This document shows, piece by piece, positions 1 to 8,444 of a DNA stretch of 21,957 nucleotides. The DNA is taken from positions 1 through 21,957 of the forward strand of contig CAMAMZ010000012.1 in the NCBI GenBank assembly GCA_945837185.1. The letters run 5' to 3'. The notes under the pieces were generated by a model. It ran no database searches. It was not told the DNA's origin and saw only the letters and a program-made list of their open reading frames with translations. The stretch's first letter is position 1. Every line of letters starts with the position of its first letter. This DNA comes from an uncultured Bacteroidales bacterium. Lineage in GTDB: Bacteria > Bacteroidota > Bacteroidia > Bacteroidales > Bacteroidaceae. The position numbers were made by a program, and so were the translations under genes.

Positions 1-809
1 GTGCCGGTGGATTCAACCATCAGATGTTTTCTGATATCCTTCGAACAGAACTGAGCGCCAATTCGTCACAACGTAGTGACTATGATATTCCTCACACCGA
101 GGAAGATTACGACCGCATACGTCATACAATCAGTTATAAGCCCGAAACCACATGGAATCTGGAGATGGGTTGTCATTGCTATCTCTTCGACCGTTCCCTC
201 ATGTTGGATCTATCTGCATTCCACACCACGGTAGACAATCAGCAACTGTCGGTGATGGCCGGTACTTATGGTTTTGGTAGAATGATGGTTAATGCTGGTA
301 GAAGCAGAAGCTTAGGCGTGGAGGCTGCTATGCGAGGAAAGGCTGTTGACAATCATTTCTCCTGGACAGCAAGCTATGGCTATACACATGCCACATTCCG
401 CGATTACCTTGACAATGTTGGTACATCTTCCGATGACGATGTAGTGAACTACAGAGGCCGTAGAGTTCCCTATGTGCCCAGACATACGGCAGCGATGACA
501 GCAGACTATCGTTTTGACTTCTCTTCTTCGATGGTAAAAAGTCTCACGGTGGGTGCCGACATGCGTGCAGTTGGTTCCACGGTTTGGGATGTGTCGGAGT
601 CTTTCTCGCAGCCATTCTATGCAGTAGTGGGTGCCAGTGTATCAGCGTGGTTGGGCAATCATTGCGAAGTACGTGTATGGGGGCAGAATCTCACACGCAC
701 ACGTTATAATACCTTTGCTATAGAAAGTGCCGCTACAGGCAAAACGATGCGTTTCGCCCAACAGGGTGCTCCCTTGCAAGTAGGAGTAGACCTCAATTTC
801 TCTTTCTGA
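1..809 (+). CDS. TonB-dependent outer-membrane receptor, C-terminal part
   Basis: The reading frame is open from base 3, with no stop before the first in-frame ATG at 24, so the gene continues off the left edge; about 268 residues are visible. The sequence is rich in alternating aromatic/polar beta-strands typical of a 22-strand barrel. It contains the family-like stretch NAGRSRSLGVEA, then YRGRRVPYVPRHTAA, then a final NLTRTRYNT strand region. It ends in a C-terminal phenylalanine (NFSF), as expected for a BAM-assembled barrel protein. Such receptors import siderophores, haem, vitamins or glycans using TonB energy. The ligand cannot be judged without the plug domain, but the strand pattern resembles siderophore/metal receptors more than SusC proteins (inference). 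The MATE gene follows after 37 bases in the same direction and may be co-transcribed. Confidence 0.85.
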   Translation, partial: AGGFNHQMFSDILRTELSANSSQRSDYDIPHTEEDYDRIRHTISYKPETTWNLEMGCHCYLFDRSLMLDLSAFHTTVDNQQLSVMAGTYGFGRMMVNAGRSRSLGVEAAMRGKAVDNHFSWTASYGYTHATFRDYLDNVGTSSDDDVVNYRGRRVPYVPRHTAAMTADYRFDFSSSMVKSLTVGADMRAVGSTVWDVSESFSQPFYAVVGASVSAWLGNHCEVRVWGQNLTRTRYNTFAIESAATGKTMRFAQQGAPLQVGVDLNFSF

Positions 810-846
810 AGGAGAGGTCTAAGTTTTTCTAAATGAATTAAAGGAA

Positions 847-2148
847 GTGTTGAGCAATACTGACAGGCAAATCATCCGTTTGGCATTGCCCTCAATCGTG
901 TCAAATATTACAGTACCGTTGCTGGGTTTGGTCGACTTGGCAATAGTGGGACACATGGGGCATGCCTCTTATATTGGTGCCATAGCTGTTGGCTCAATGA
1001 TTTTCAATGTCATGTATTGGCTCTTCGGTTTCCTGCGCATGGGCACGAGCGGACTCACCTCGCAGGCTTTAGGCCGTAGAGATTTGTCGCAGACCGTTAA
1101 GTGGTTGCAGCTGTCGCTTATGGTATCGATGAGCATCGCGTTGCTTCTGCTCCTTGCGCAATATCCGCTTCGTTGGATTGCCTTGCAATTCATGCACCCT
1201 ACTATAGAAGTGGCTCAGGGTGTATACACCTATTATAATATATGTATATGGGGTGTTCCTGCCATGTTGGGGTTATACAGTATGACGGGATGGTTCATAG
1301 GCATGCAGAATACGCGTCTGCCCATGTGTGTGGCGATTCTGCAGAATATCGTGAACATCTTTATGTCACTTTTCTTGGTATATGGCTGCGGCATGAAAGT
1401 GGAGGGTGTAGCCTTGGGTACATTGATAGCACAATGGAGCGGATTTCTCCTTTCTTTGTTGTTGGCATTGCGATACTATCGCAGGTTGGTTGTGTATGGA
1501 ACACGGAATCTGCACAAGCTGTTATCTTCTCTCAACCGTTTCTTCTCGGTAAACCGCGATATCTTTTTCCGCACCCTCTGTCTGGTGGCTGTCAATCTCT
1601 TTTTTACAGCAGCAGGAACATGGCAAGGCGATCTCGTCTTGTCTGTCAACACATTGCTCATGACCTTGTTTACACTTACCTCTTTTGTGATGGACGGCTT
1701 GGCCTACGCGGGTGAAGCGCTTGCCGGTAGATATTATGGAGCTCACAACCACAAGGCGTTCCAGCATACCAACCATCGTTTGTTGGTTTGGGGATTCAGA
1801 GTAGCCTGTTTCTTCACCTTGCTTTTTATAATAGGAGGCAAACCTTTGTTGCAAGTTCTCACGAATGACACATGCGTCATAGAAGCCGCCATGGACTATC
1901 TGCCATGGGCGGTAGCCATCCCTTTGATAGGGGTAAGCGCATTTATTTATGATGGTATCTTCATTGGCATCACCGCCACAAAAGGCATGTTGCTATCAAC
2001 GGCTTTGGCTGCTGTCTTGTTCTTTGTGGTATGGCTCACCCTTTTCCCGATTTGGGGAAATCATGCTTTGTGGATGGCCCTGCTCATTTATTTGGGTATG
2101 CGTGGCTTGGTACTGGCCATCTATATGAAATTGTGTCTCAAACTATAG
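847..2148 (+). CDS. MATE family efflux transporter, DinF-like
   Basis: This is a 433-residue polytopic inner-membrane protein with about twelve hydrophobic segments, the usual MATE length. The N-terminus (ALPSIVSN, then PLLGLVDLAIVGHMG) matches the DinF branch of the MATE family. That branch exports organic cations or other toxic metabolites in exchange for Na+ or H+. The start is GTG at 847, with TTG at 850 as an alternative. The first internal ATG would remove the first membrane segment, and the upstream ATG at 833 meets a stop two codons later. A purine-rich AAGGAAG abuts the start, and its spacing slightly favours 850. The gene lies 37 bases after the TonB-dependent receptor with no promoter visible between. 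The substrate is unknown. Confidence 0.88.
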   Translation: MLSNTDRQIIRLALPSIVSNITVPLLGLVDLAIVGHMGHASYIGAIAVGSMIFNVMYWLFGFLRMGTSGLTSQALGRRDLSQTVKWLQLSLMVSMSIALLLLLAQYPLRWIALQFMHPTIEVAQGVYTYYNICIWGVPAMLGLYSMTGWFIGMQNTRLPMCVAILQNIVNIFMSLFLVYGCGMKVEGVALGTLIAQWSGFLLSLLLALRYYRRLVVYGTRNLHKLLSSLNRFFSVNRDIFFRTLCLVAVNLFFTAAGTWQGDLVLSVNTLLMTLFTLTSFVMDGLAYAGEALAGRYYGAHNHKAFQHTNHRLLVWGFRVACFFTLLFIIGGKPLLQVLTNDTCVIEAAMDYLPWAVAIPLIGVSAFIYDGIFIGITATKGMLLSTALAAVLFFVVWLTLFPIWGNHALWMALLIYLGMRGLVLAIYMKLCLKL

Positions 2149-2164
2149 CCAACCATATTACTTC

Positions 2165-2180
2165 GTGCATAAAAATGCAC
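2165..2180 (+). terminator. Small hairpin after the MATE gene, possible weak terminator
   Basis: GTGCAT and ATGCAC form a perfect 6-bp stem around an AAAA loop, starting 16 bases after the MATE stop and followed by TTTAATAG. The stem is short and the T-run only three bases, so termination would be weak at best. It may instead be a chance palindrome. Confidence 0.3.
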
Positions 2181-2261
2181 TTTAATAGCAAATATGTGAT
2201 TATTTTTTGCTTTGTGAAAGAAAATAATCAAAAATTATAGTATTTTTGCGAGAATTATGCT

Positions 2262-2269
2262 TATCTTTG
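2262..2269 (+). promoter_or_regulatory. Putative -7 box for acnA-icd-gltA
   Basis: TATCTTTG matches the Bacteroidetes -7 consensus TAnnTTTG and would place the transcript start about 25 bases before the acnA ATG. A second match, TATTTTTG, lies at 2241-2248. Neither has a TTTG -33 element at the expected 19-21 base spacing, so the exact promoter is uncertain. The AT-rich 154-base gap after the MATE gene nevertheless supports a separate operon starting here. Confidence 0.45.
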
Positions 2270-2302
2270 TGACGTTTATCAAGGTAACATAAAGGTTAGG
2301 TT

Positions 2303-4570
2303 ATGAAAATGATACAAGACTTTGACATGCTCCGCGCTTTTTATGCTGATTATGGTGAGCGAGTAAAAAGTGCAAAAACACACTTAGGAAAGCCTCTTAC
2401 TTATGCGGAGAAAATTCTGTATGCCCATTTGTATGATGTGCAAGATTTGAAAAGCTTTGTACGGGGAGAAGATTATGTTTGTTTCCGACCGGACAGGGTT
2501 GCCATGCAGGATGCCACCGCCCAGATGGCTTTGCTGCAGTTTATGAATGCTGGCAAGAATAAAGTGGCGGTACCGGCATCGGTACATTGCGACCATCTTA
2601 TTAAGGCCGACATGGGTGCTTCGCAGGATTTGGCGAAAGCCAATCAGGAAAACAAAGAAGTTTATGATTTTCTGAAAACTGTTTCACAAAAATATCATAT
2701 AGGTTTTTGGGAGCCAGGAGCCGGTATTATTCATCAGGTGGTGCTTGAGAATTATGCCTTCCCCGGAGGTATGATTGTAGGCACAGACAGTCATACACCC
2801 AATGCGGGCGGATTGGGCATGGTAGCTGTTGGCGTAGGAGGCGCTGATGCTGTTGATGTACTTACCGGTCAGCCTTGGGAATTGAAAATGCCCAAAATCA
2901 TAGGTGTACATCTCCATGGGCAATTGAACGGATGGGCATCCCCCAAAGATGTCATCTTGAAGATTCTGGGAATATTGACGACTAAAGGTGGTACCAATGC
3001 TATCTTGGAATATTTTGGAGAGGGTGTTGCTTCGCTCTCGGCTACGGGTAGAGCCACTATCTGCAATATGGGTGCCGAATTGGGTGCAACCTGCAGTCTT
3101 TTCCCGTATGACGACAAAGTGGATTGTTACTTGCGTGAAACACACCGTGCAGCGCTCGGTGAACTGGTGCAACCGCAAGCAGAACATCTGCGGGCGGATG
3201 CGGAAGTATATGCTTCCCCCGAAGTGTATTATGACAAAGTGCTTGATATCGACCTGTCGGCCATCAAACCGCATTTGAATGGTCCTTTTACACCCGATGC
3301 TGCTACTGAATTGCCAGCCATGACACAACGTATTGCGGAAGAGGGCTACCCCGATGTCGTAGAGGTAGGTTTGGTGGGTTCCTGCACCAATTCCAGCTAT
3401 CAGGATTTGAGCAGAGCCGCCTCTGTTGCCCGACAGGCTTATGAAAAGAAGATTCCTGTCAAGGCACAGCTGATTATCAACCCCGGTTCTGAGCAAATAC
3501 GTTATACAGCGGAAAGGGATGGTATTCTTGAAGATTTCAGACGGATTGGTGCCGTGATTATGACGAATGCCTGTGGACCGTGCATCGGTCAGTGGCATCG
3601 ACATACTGATGATGCCACAAAACGCAATGCCATTGTAACGTCCTTCAACCGTAATTTCCGACGTAGAGCCGATGGCAATCCCAATACCTATGCCTTCATT
3701 GCCTCACCCGAATTGACAGTGGCCTTGGCCATTGCGGGGCGTCTCGATTTCAATCCGATGGAGGATAGCTTGTTGGATGAAGAGGGCAAGCAGGTGATGT
3801 TGGATGTGCCGCAAGGGGATGTGTATCCTCAAAAGGGTTTCGAGGTTGATAACTTAGGTCTTATTCCTCCTTCCGAGGAAGATGCAGCTATCACGGTTGC
3901 CATCGATCCTTCTTCTAACCGCTTGCAACGTCTGGCCCCCTTTGCGCCTTGGGATGGGAAAGATTTGTCCAACATGCCGTTGCTGATCAAAGTGGCTGGA
4001 AAGTGTACAACCGACCATATCAGTATGGCGGGTCCTTGGTTGCGTTACCGTGGACATCTGGAACATATCTCCGACAATCTGTTGATAGGAGCCGTTAATG
4101 CCTTTAACGGACAGGCTAATAAGGTGAAGGATTTGTTGACGGGTGCGTATGTAGAGGTGCCGACAGCTGCGAAAGACTATAAACAGCATGGTTTAGGTTC
4201 TGTGGTGGTAGCGGAAGATAATTATGGCGAAGGCTCCAGTAGGGAACATGCTGCCATGGAGCCGCGCTTCCTCAATGTCAAGGTTATACTGGCAAAGAGT
4301 TTTGCCCGAATCCATGAAACGAATCTGAAGAAGCAGGGTATGCTTGCCTTAACCTTCCGTTGTCCGGAAGACTATGACAAGGTGCGTGAGGACGACCGGT
4401 TGACGGTACAAGGATTGCAGGAGCTGGCTCCCGGCAAACCATTGACGGTTACATTGCATCATCAGGATGGTACCGAAGATACATTCCTTGCCAATCACAC
4501 CTATAATAATTTGCAGATAGCTTGGTTCAAGGCAGGCTCTGCGCTCAATTATAATGCACATAAAGAATAG
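2303..4570 (+). CDS. acnA: Aconitate hydratase, mitochondrial type
   Basis: This 755-residue enzyme interconverts citrate and isocitrate through cis-aconitate using a [4Fe-4S] cluster. Three cluster cysteines are visible: C361 in the SCTNS motif, and C424 and C427 in CGPC. That spacing is identical to mammalian mitochondrial aconitase (C358, C421, C424), and the total length matches as well. Other hallmarks are VGTDSHTPNAGGLG near residue 160, and in the C-terminal swivel domain KCTTDHISMAGPW followed by GEGSSREHAA. A mitochondrial-like aconitase linked to citrate synthase and isocitrate dehydrogenase genes is established in Bacteroides fragilis. The gene is first in the operon, with icd starting eight bases after its stop. 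The exposed cluster makes the enzyme oxygen-sensitive in this family. Identity is near certain. Confidence 0.98.
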   Translation: MKMIQDFDMLRAFYADYGERVKSAKTHLGKPLTYAEKILYAHLYDVQDLKSFVRGEDYVCFRPDRVAMQDATAQMALLQFMNAGKNKVAVPASVHCDHLIKADMGASQDLAKANQENKEVYDFLKTVSQKYHIGFWEPGAGIIHQVVLENYAFPGGMIVGTDSHTPNAGGLGMVAVGVGGADAVDVLTGQPWELKMPKIIGVHLHGQLNGWASPKDVILKILGILTTKGGTNAILEYFGEGVASLSATGRATICNMGAELGATCSLFPYDDKVDCYLRETHRAALGELVQPQAEHLRADAEVYASPEVYYDKVLDIDLSAIKPHLNGPFTPDAATELPAMTQRIAEEGYPDVVEVGLVGSCTNSSYQDLSRAASVARQAYEKKIPVKAQLIINPGSEQIRYTAERDGILEDFRRIGAVIMTNACGPCIGQWHRHTDDATKRNAIVTSFNRNFRRRADGNPNTYAFIASPELTVALAIAGRLDFNPMEDSLLDEEGKQVMLDVPQGDVYPQKGFEVDNLGLIPPSEEDAAITVAIDPSSNRLQRLAPFAPWDGKDLSNMPLLIKVAGKCTTDHISMAGPWLRYRGHLEHISDNLLIGAVNAFNGQANKVKDLLTGAYVEVPTAAKDYKQHGLGSVVVAEDNYGEGSSREHAAMEPRFLNVKVILAKSFARIHETNLKKQGMLALTFRCPEDYDKVREDDRLTVQGLQELAPGKPLTVTLHHQDGTEDTFLANHTYNNLQIAWFKAGSALNYNAHKE

Positions 4571-4578
4571 AAGGTAAT

Positions 4579-5757
4579 ATGAAGATAACAATGCAAGAAG
4601 GGCGCTTGACAGTGCCTGATACGGTAACGGTTCCTTATATTGAAGGAGATGGTGTTGGTGCAGAGATTACACCGGTCATGAAGCAGGTTGTAGATGCTGC
4701 TGTTCACAAAGCCTATGCAGGAGCTCGTAGCATTGAATGGATGGAAGTCTTGGCAGGCGGCAAGGCACATGCGCAAACAGGTGAGTGGTTGCCTCAGGCC
4801 ACACTCGATGCGTTTACAAACTATCTTGTTGGAATAAAAGGTCCTTTGATGACACCGGTAGGTGGGGGTATCCGTAGCTTGAATGTGGCGCTTCGACAGA
4901 CACTTGATTTGTATGTATGCCAACGTCCTGTGCGCTATTTCTCCGGTGTATCTTCTCCTGTTAAGCATCCCGAATGGGTAGATATGTGCGTGTTCCGTGA
5001 GAATACGGAAGATATCTATGCGGGTATAGAATGGGCGGCAGGTACTGCGGAAGCAACCAAACTCTATCGCTTCTTGCACGAAGAGATGGGTGTAACGAAG
5101 GTGCGTTTCCCAGAAACATCGGCCTATGGTATCAAACCGGTATCGCAGGAAGGTAGCGAGCGTTTGATACGTAGTGCTATCCGTTATGCGTTAGACCATG
5201 ACCTGCCTTCTGTTACATTGGTCCATAAGGGCAATATCATGAAGTTCACAGAAGGTGGATTTAAACAATGGGGATATGCCTTGGCAGAGCGTGAGTTTGG
5301 TGATGCTTTGGCATCAGGAAAATTGGTGATAAAGGATTGTATTTGTGATGCGTTCCTCCAGAATGCGCTCACGCGTCCGAAGGATTATAGTGTGATAGCA
5401 ACACTCAACCTTAACGGTGATTATGTTTCCGATATGTTGGCAGCACAGGTGGGAGGTATTGGTATTGCACCGGGTGCGAATATCAATTATCAAACAGGGC
5501 ATGCTATCTTCGAGGCAACGCATGGCATTGCACCCGACATAGCCGGAAAGAATATCGTCAATCCGTGTTCGCTGCTGTTGTCGGCAGTCATGATGCTTGA
5601 CTACATGGGATGGAAAGAGGCTGGTGAACTTATTACGCAAGCTATCGAGCAATTGTTTACCAAAGGATATGCCACTGCCGATTTGGCTCGTTTCATGGAG
5701 GGTGGTACTACGATGGGCACCCAAGAGTTTGCTGCAGCCTTAATTAATGAATTATAA
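4579..5757 (+). CDS. icd: Isocitrate dehydrogenase, E. coli-like homodimeric type
   Basis: The 392-residue protein oxidatively decarboxylates isocitrate to 2-oxoglutarate. It has the substrate motif GGIRSLNVALRQ (S100 is the counterpart of the E. coli phospho-serine S113), FRENTEDIYAGIEW, KGNIMKFTEGGF and the adenine-pocket motif HGIAPDIAG. It is about 24 residues shorter than the E. coli enzyme. At the positions that give E. coli IDH its NADP preference (K344, Y345, Y391) this protein has D320, I321 and A367; the counterparts of V351 and R395 are kept. D and I are the residues seen in NAD-dependent isopropylmalate dehydrogenases, so NAD+ preference is predicted (inference). AAGG precedes the ATG, eight bases after acnA. 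No IDH kinase/phosphatase gene is seen here. Confidence 0.96.
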   Translation: MKITMQEGRLTVPDTVTVPYIEGDGVGAEITPVMKQVVDAAVHKAYAGARSIEWMEVLAGGKAHAQTGEWLPQATLDAFTNYLVGIKGPLMTPVGGGIRSLNVALRQTLDLYVCQRPVRYFSGVSSPVKHPEWVDMCVFRENTEDIYAGIEWAAGTAEATKLYRFLHEEMGVTKVRFPETSAYGIKPVSQEGSERLIRSAIRYALDHDLPSVTLVHKGNIMKFTEGGFKQWGYALAEREFGDALASGKLVIKDCICDAFLQNALTRPKDYSVIATLNLNGDYVSDMLAAQVGGIGIAPGANINYQTGHAIFEATHGIAPDIAGKNIVNPCSLLLSAVMMLDYMGWKEAGELITQAIEQLFTKGYATADLARFMEGGTTMGTQEFAAALINEL

Positions 5758-5766
5758 GAATTGTGT

Positions 5767-7113
5767 ATGAAGAAAGAATATTTGATATATAAACTCAGTG
5801 ATGAGGTAAAGAATGAGTGTAAAATTCCCCAAGAAACATTTACACAATATGGTGTTAAACGCGGATTACGCAATGACGATGGTTCGGGCGTCCTTGTAGG
5901 ATTGACGAATATTGGTAATGTGGTGGGCTATGAGCGTGACGATAAAGGACAGCTTTTCCCCACGCAGGGTAAGCTTTTTTACCGAGGGTATGAATTGACA
6001 GACCTCGTGGAGCCTTTGTTGCAGGAAAAGCGATTTGGCTTTGAAGAGATAGCCTATCTTATCTTGTCGGGGAAACTTCCGGATAGCGAGGAGTTGATAG
6101 CTTTTAGAAGTTTGATCAACGAGAATATGCCGCTCGACCATCGTACCATCGTCAATATCATCGATCTTGAAGGTACCGACATCATGAATATCCTGGCACG
6201 GTGTGTCCTCGAGATGTATTCGTTCGACAGCAATCCCGATGACATCTCGCGCGATAACCTGATGCGGCAGTCGGTAGAGTTGATTGCGAAGTTCCCAACA
6301 ATTATTGCTTACGCCTATAACATCTACCGCCATTCTGTGCAAGGTAGAAGTCTGCATATACGTCATCCCAAGGAGAACCTCACCATAGCAGAGAATTTCC
6401 TCTATATGCTGAAGCATGAAGACTATACGGAATTGGATGCGCGCATGTTGGATTTGTTGCTGATTATCCAAGCTGAGCATGGAGGTGGTAACAACTCGAC
6501 CTTTACTGTCCGCGTAACGAGTTCAACACGTACAGATACCTATTCTTCCATAGCTGCCGGCATCGGTTCGCTCAAGGGTCCTCTTCATGGTGGTGCAAAC
6601 ATTAAAGTTGTGAATATGTTCCACCATCTTAAGGAGCAGATTTCCGATTGGAAGAATGTGGATGAAATAGACACCTATCTGATGCGTATGCTCAACAAGG
6701 AAGCTTACGACAAGACAGGATTGATTTATGGTATTGGGCATGCCGTTTACACGATGAGCGATCCACGTGCCGTTCAATTGAAAAAATTGGCTGGCGAACT
6801 GGCTGTTGAGAAAAATAGAGTGGAGGAATATGAATTCCTGAAACTCATTGAGCAAGAGAGTATCAAACAGGTGACGGCGTTCCGCAAAACACGCAAACCG
6901 ATTTGTGCCAATCTTGACTTCTATAGCGGTTTCATCTATGAAATGATTGGTTTGCCACAGGAAATCTATACGCCTGTATTTGCCATGGCACGTATTGTTG
7001 GCTGGACAGCACACCGTCTTGAGGAGTTGCATTATGACGGACGACGTATCATTCGCCCGGCATATAAAAATATACAAGATAGTAAGGAGTATGTGCCTAT
7101 CAGCGACCGTTAA
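5767..7113 (+). CDS. gltA: Citrate synthase
   Basis: This enzyme condenses oxaloacetate with acetyl-CoA to citrate, feeding aconitase and IDH encoded just upstream. The ATG at 5767 is chosen over a TTG at 5761; it gives 448 residues and sits nine bases after the icd stop. Active-site elements can be located: H238 in AEHGGGNNSTF, H274 in GPLHGGAN, H325 in GIGHAVY and D384 in NLDFYSGF. The three catalytic residues correspond to H274, H320 and D375 of pig citrate synthase. The EHGGGNNSTF version of the first motif is the form common in anaerobic Firmicutes and Bacteroidetes rather than the proteobacterial type. 2-Methylcitrate synthase activity cannot be excluded, but the operon with acnA and icd argues for citrate. 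The stop overlaps that of the convergent tcdA. Confidence 0.96.
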   Translation: MKKEYLIYKLSDEVKNECKIPQETFTQYGVKRGLRNDDGSGVLVGLTNIGNVVGYERDDKGQLFPTQGKLFYRGYELTDLVEPLLQEKRFGFEEIAYLILSGKLPDSEELIAFRSLINENMPLDHRTIVNIIDLEGTDIMNILARCVLEMYSFDSNPDDISRDNLMRQSVELIAKFPTIIAYAYNIYRHSVQGRSLHIRHPKENLTIAENFLYMLKHEDYTELDARMLDLLLIIQAEHGGGNNSTFTVRVTSSTRTDTYSSIAAGIGSLKGPLHGGANIKVVNMFHHLKEQISDWKNVDEIDTYLMRMLNKEAYDKTGLIYGIGHAVYTMSDPRAVQLKKLAGELAVEKNRVEEYEFLKLIEQESIKQVTAFRKTRKPICANLDFYSGFIYEMIGLPQEIYTPVFAMARIVGWTAHRLEELHYDGRRIIRPAYKNIQDSKEYVPISDR

Positions 7114-7886
7114 AAACAATTAGGAACGCATGATGATATAGGAGAGGTGGTGCTACGACGGATAAGGTCGTTTACCACCTCTCCTCCTATAATAATACCT
7201 GCTGCGGCAGGTACATAAGCATTACTTGCCGGAGTGGGGCGTTTGGAAGTGTTCGCTTCCTGCTTGTCATCATTTGTAGCTGTTGGTTGTAGAAAAGTCT
7301 TGCATGGCTCTTCTTCGCTATACACAACCTTCAAATGGGTAACGCCTAATTTGCGAAGCTTTTTCCGTAAAATCCTGGCCAAGGGATCTATCTGGGTTTG
7401 ATAGATGTCGGTTATCCTGAATCCGGCTGGATTCATTTTATTAGCGGCTCCCATACTGGCAATGATTGGAATGTTGGCTTTAAAACAACGGTGGGCCAAA
7501 TCAATCTTTGCGGTGGTGGTATCAATGCAATCAACAACATAATCAAATTGGTTGAAGTCAATCTCTTCTGCAAGAGCAGGGAGATAGAACATTCTATGGG
7601 CATGAACCTTGCATTGGGGGTTGATGTCGGCAATGCGTTGGGCTGCCACCTCTACCTTATAGGCTCCTATTGTGGAATGTAGGGCAATGATTTGACGGTT
7701 GAGGTTGCTCACGTTCACGGTGTCATTATCATACAGGCTGATTTGACCGATTCCGCTTCGTGCCAACACTTCCACTACGTAACCCCCTACACCTCCTACA
7801 CCAAAGACAGCCACATGGGCTTGGTGTAGAAAGGTAAGAGCGTCTTGCCCTATGAGCATCCGTGTCCTTGAAAATGCCTCTTCCAT
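7110..7886 (-). CDS. tcdA: tRNA threonylcarbamoyladenosine dehydratase (TcdA/CsdL)
   Basis: This E1-like ThiF-fold protein converts t6A37 of ANN-decoding tRNAs into its cyclic form in an ATP-dependent reaction. The ATG at 7886 gives 258 residues; a TTG just before it is less likely. The N-terminus has SRTRMLIG, then the nucleotide-binding GVGGVGGYV near residue 30, SNLNRQ near 60, the DCIDTTTAK stretch near 120 and SMGAANKMNP near 145, all diagnostic of the YgdL/TcdA branch rather than MoeB or ThiF. A low-complexity linker (roughly residues 200-222) precedes the terminal helix. The last residues are encoded inside a perfect inverted repeat (7141-7184). The HAD gene lies 20 bases upstream in the same direction, suggesting one transcript. 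Confidence 0.93.
   Translation of the reverse strand: MEEAFSRTRMLIGQDALTFLHQAHVAVFGVGGVGGYVVEVLARSGIGQISLYDNDTVNVSNLNRQIIALHSTIGAYKVEVAAQRIADINPQCKVHAHRMFYLPALAEEIDFNQFDYVVDCIDTTTAKIDLAHRCFKANIPIIASMGAANKMNPAGFRITDIYQTQIDPLARILRKKLRKLGVTHLKVVYSEEEPCKTFLQPTATNDDKQEANTSKRPTPASNAYVPAAAGIIIGGEVVNDLIRRSTTSPISSCVPNCF
7141..7184. terminator. Inverted repeat at the gltA/tcdA convergence, candidate bidirectional terminator
   Basis: GGAGAGGTGGT (7141-7151) is perfectly complementary to ACCACCTCTCC (7174-7184). Inside the 22-base loop CGAC and GTCG can form a further short stem. TATA flanks both sides, offset by three bases on the right. The structure lies 28 bases after the gltA stop and inside the last codons of tcdA, beyond the conserved fold of that protein. 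There is no long T-run, so factor-independent termination is not assured. Confidence 0.5.
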
Positions 7887-7906
7887 CAATGTTGATTGTT
7901 ATGTGC

Positions 7907-8338
7907 TTAAAATGACCACCATTTCTTTCTGCGAGGAGCTTCGTCTTGCCCTGTTGCCTGTTGGCGTGCCTCGCGCACCAAATCATGCCATGTTAGATGG
8001 TCGTGAATCATGTGGTATATCTGGCCCCAGTCGGGCAATCCACCAATATTGCGGTCGTCAATCCACATGTCGGCCTTGAGTTTGCGAGAGAAATGATTGT
8101 TGTTCTCAGGCTGTTCCTCAGGATAGTCTTTATTCACAGCATAAAATTCCAAGCCACGCGCTCTACACCAGTTTACAGCTTCTTCTAACAGATCCCCCTC
8201 ACGTACAGACCACAGAATGAGTTTATGATGTTCTTTCTGCAACATCTTTAATGTTTCTATGGCAAAAGGTCGCTCTTCTCCAATTTCGGGATATTTATGC
8301 GTAACGATGGTACCATCGAAATCAACTGCTATTGTCAT
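7907..8338 (-). CDS. Small HAD-superfamily hydrolase
   Basis: A 143-residue soluble protein with the four HAD motifs: DFDGT (D6 nucleophile, D8 acid/base), a serine in ILWSVRE (S44, motif II), a lysine in SRKLKAD (motif III) and WIDDRN (D94, D95, motif IV). There is no room for a large cap domain, so it resembles the minimal uncapped HAD phosphatases found as conserved proteins in Bacteroides. A phosphomonoesterase role is likely, but the substrate is unknown. The C-terminus is basic and aromatic (RRKKWWSF). It precedes tcdA by 20 bases and lies about 100 bases after the wzc stop. A role in dephosphorylating the Wzc kinase is conceivable but nothing supports it beyond position. Confidence 0.85.
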   Translation of the reverse strand: MTIAVDFDGTIVTHKYPEIGEERPFAIETLKMLQKEHHKLILWSVREGDLLEEAVNWCRARGLEFYAVNKDYPEEQPENNNHFSRKLKADMWIDDRNIGGLPDWGQIYHMIHDHLTWHDLVREARQQATGQDEAPRRKKWWSF

Positions 8339-8418
8339 ATTCTTGTCTTTGTTTTGTATCTATCTATATATATAATAAGGTGATGATGGTAGTTGAATAC
8401 TACGATGAATGGTTTCTA

Positions 8419-8435
8419 ACAGGGGATAACCCTGT
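8419..8435 (-). terminator. Short hairpin after the exopolysaccharide operon
   Basis: ACAGGG and CCCTGT form a 6-bp GC-rich stem with a five-base loop, starting ten bases beyond the wzc stop in the minus-strand direction. No T-run follows, so it is a weak terminator candidate. Between it and the HAD start the minus strand carries an AT-rich tract with TATA/TATC repeats (about 8357-8378) but no clear TAnnTTTG box. Confidence 0.35.
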
Positions 8436-8444
8436 CAGCTCCTT

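Noticed and set aside
2684..3604. 306-codon open frame on the minus strand across acnA
   Set aside because: It is antisense to conserved aconitase motifs, with no recognisable domain and no promoter box.
7907..8338. Cognate phosphatase of the Wzc kinase
   Set aside because: Known BY-kinase phosphatases are low-molecular-weight PTP or PHP enzymes. This is a minimal HAD protein and appears paired with tcdA rather than with the exopolysaccharide operon.
8357..8378. TATC/TA short tandem repeats upstream of the HAD gene
   Set aside because: The tract is short and irregular, with no matching -7 box, so neither a phase-variable promoter nor a microsatellite switch can be supported.
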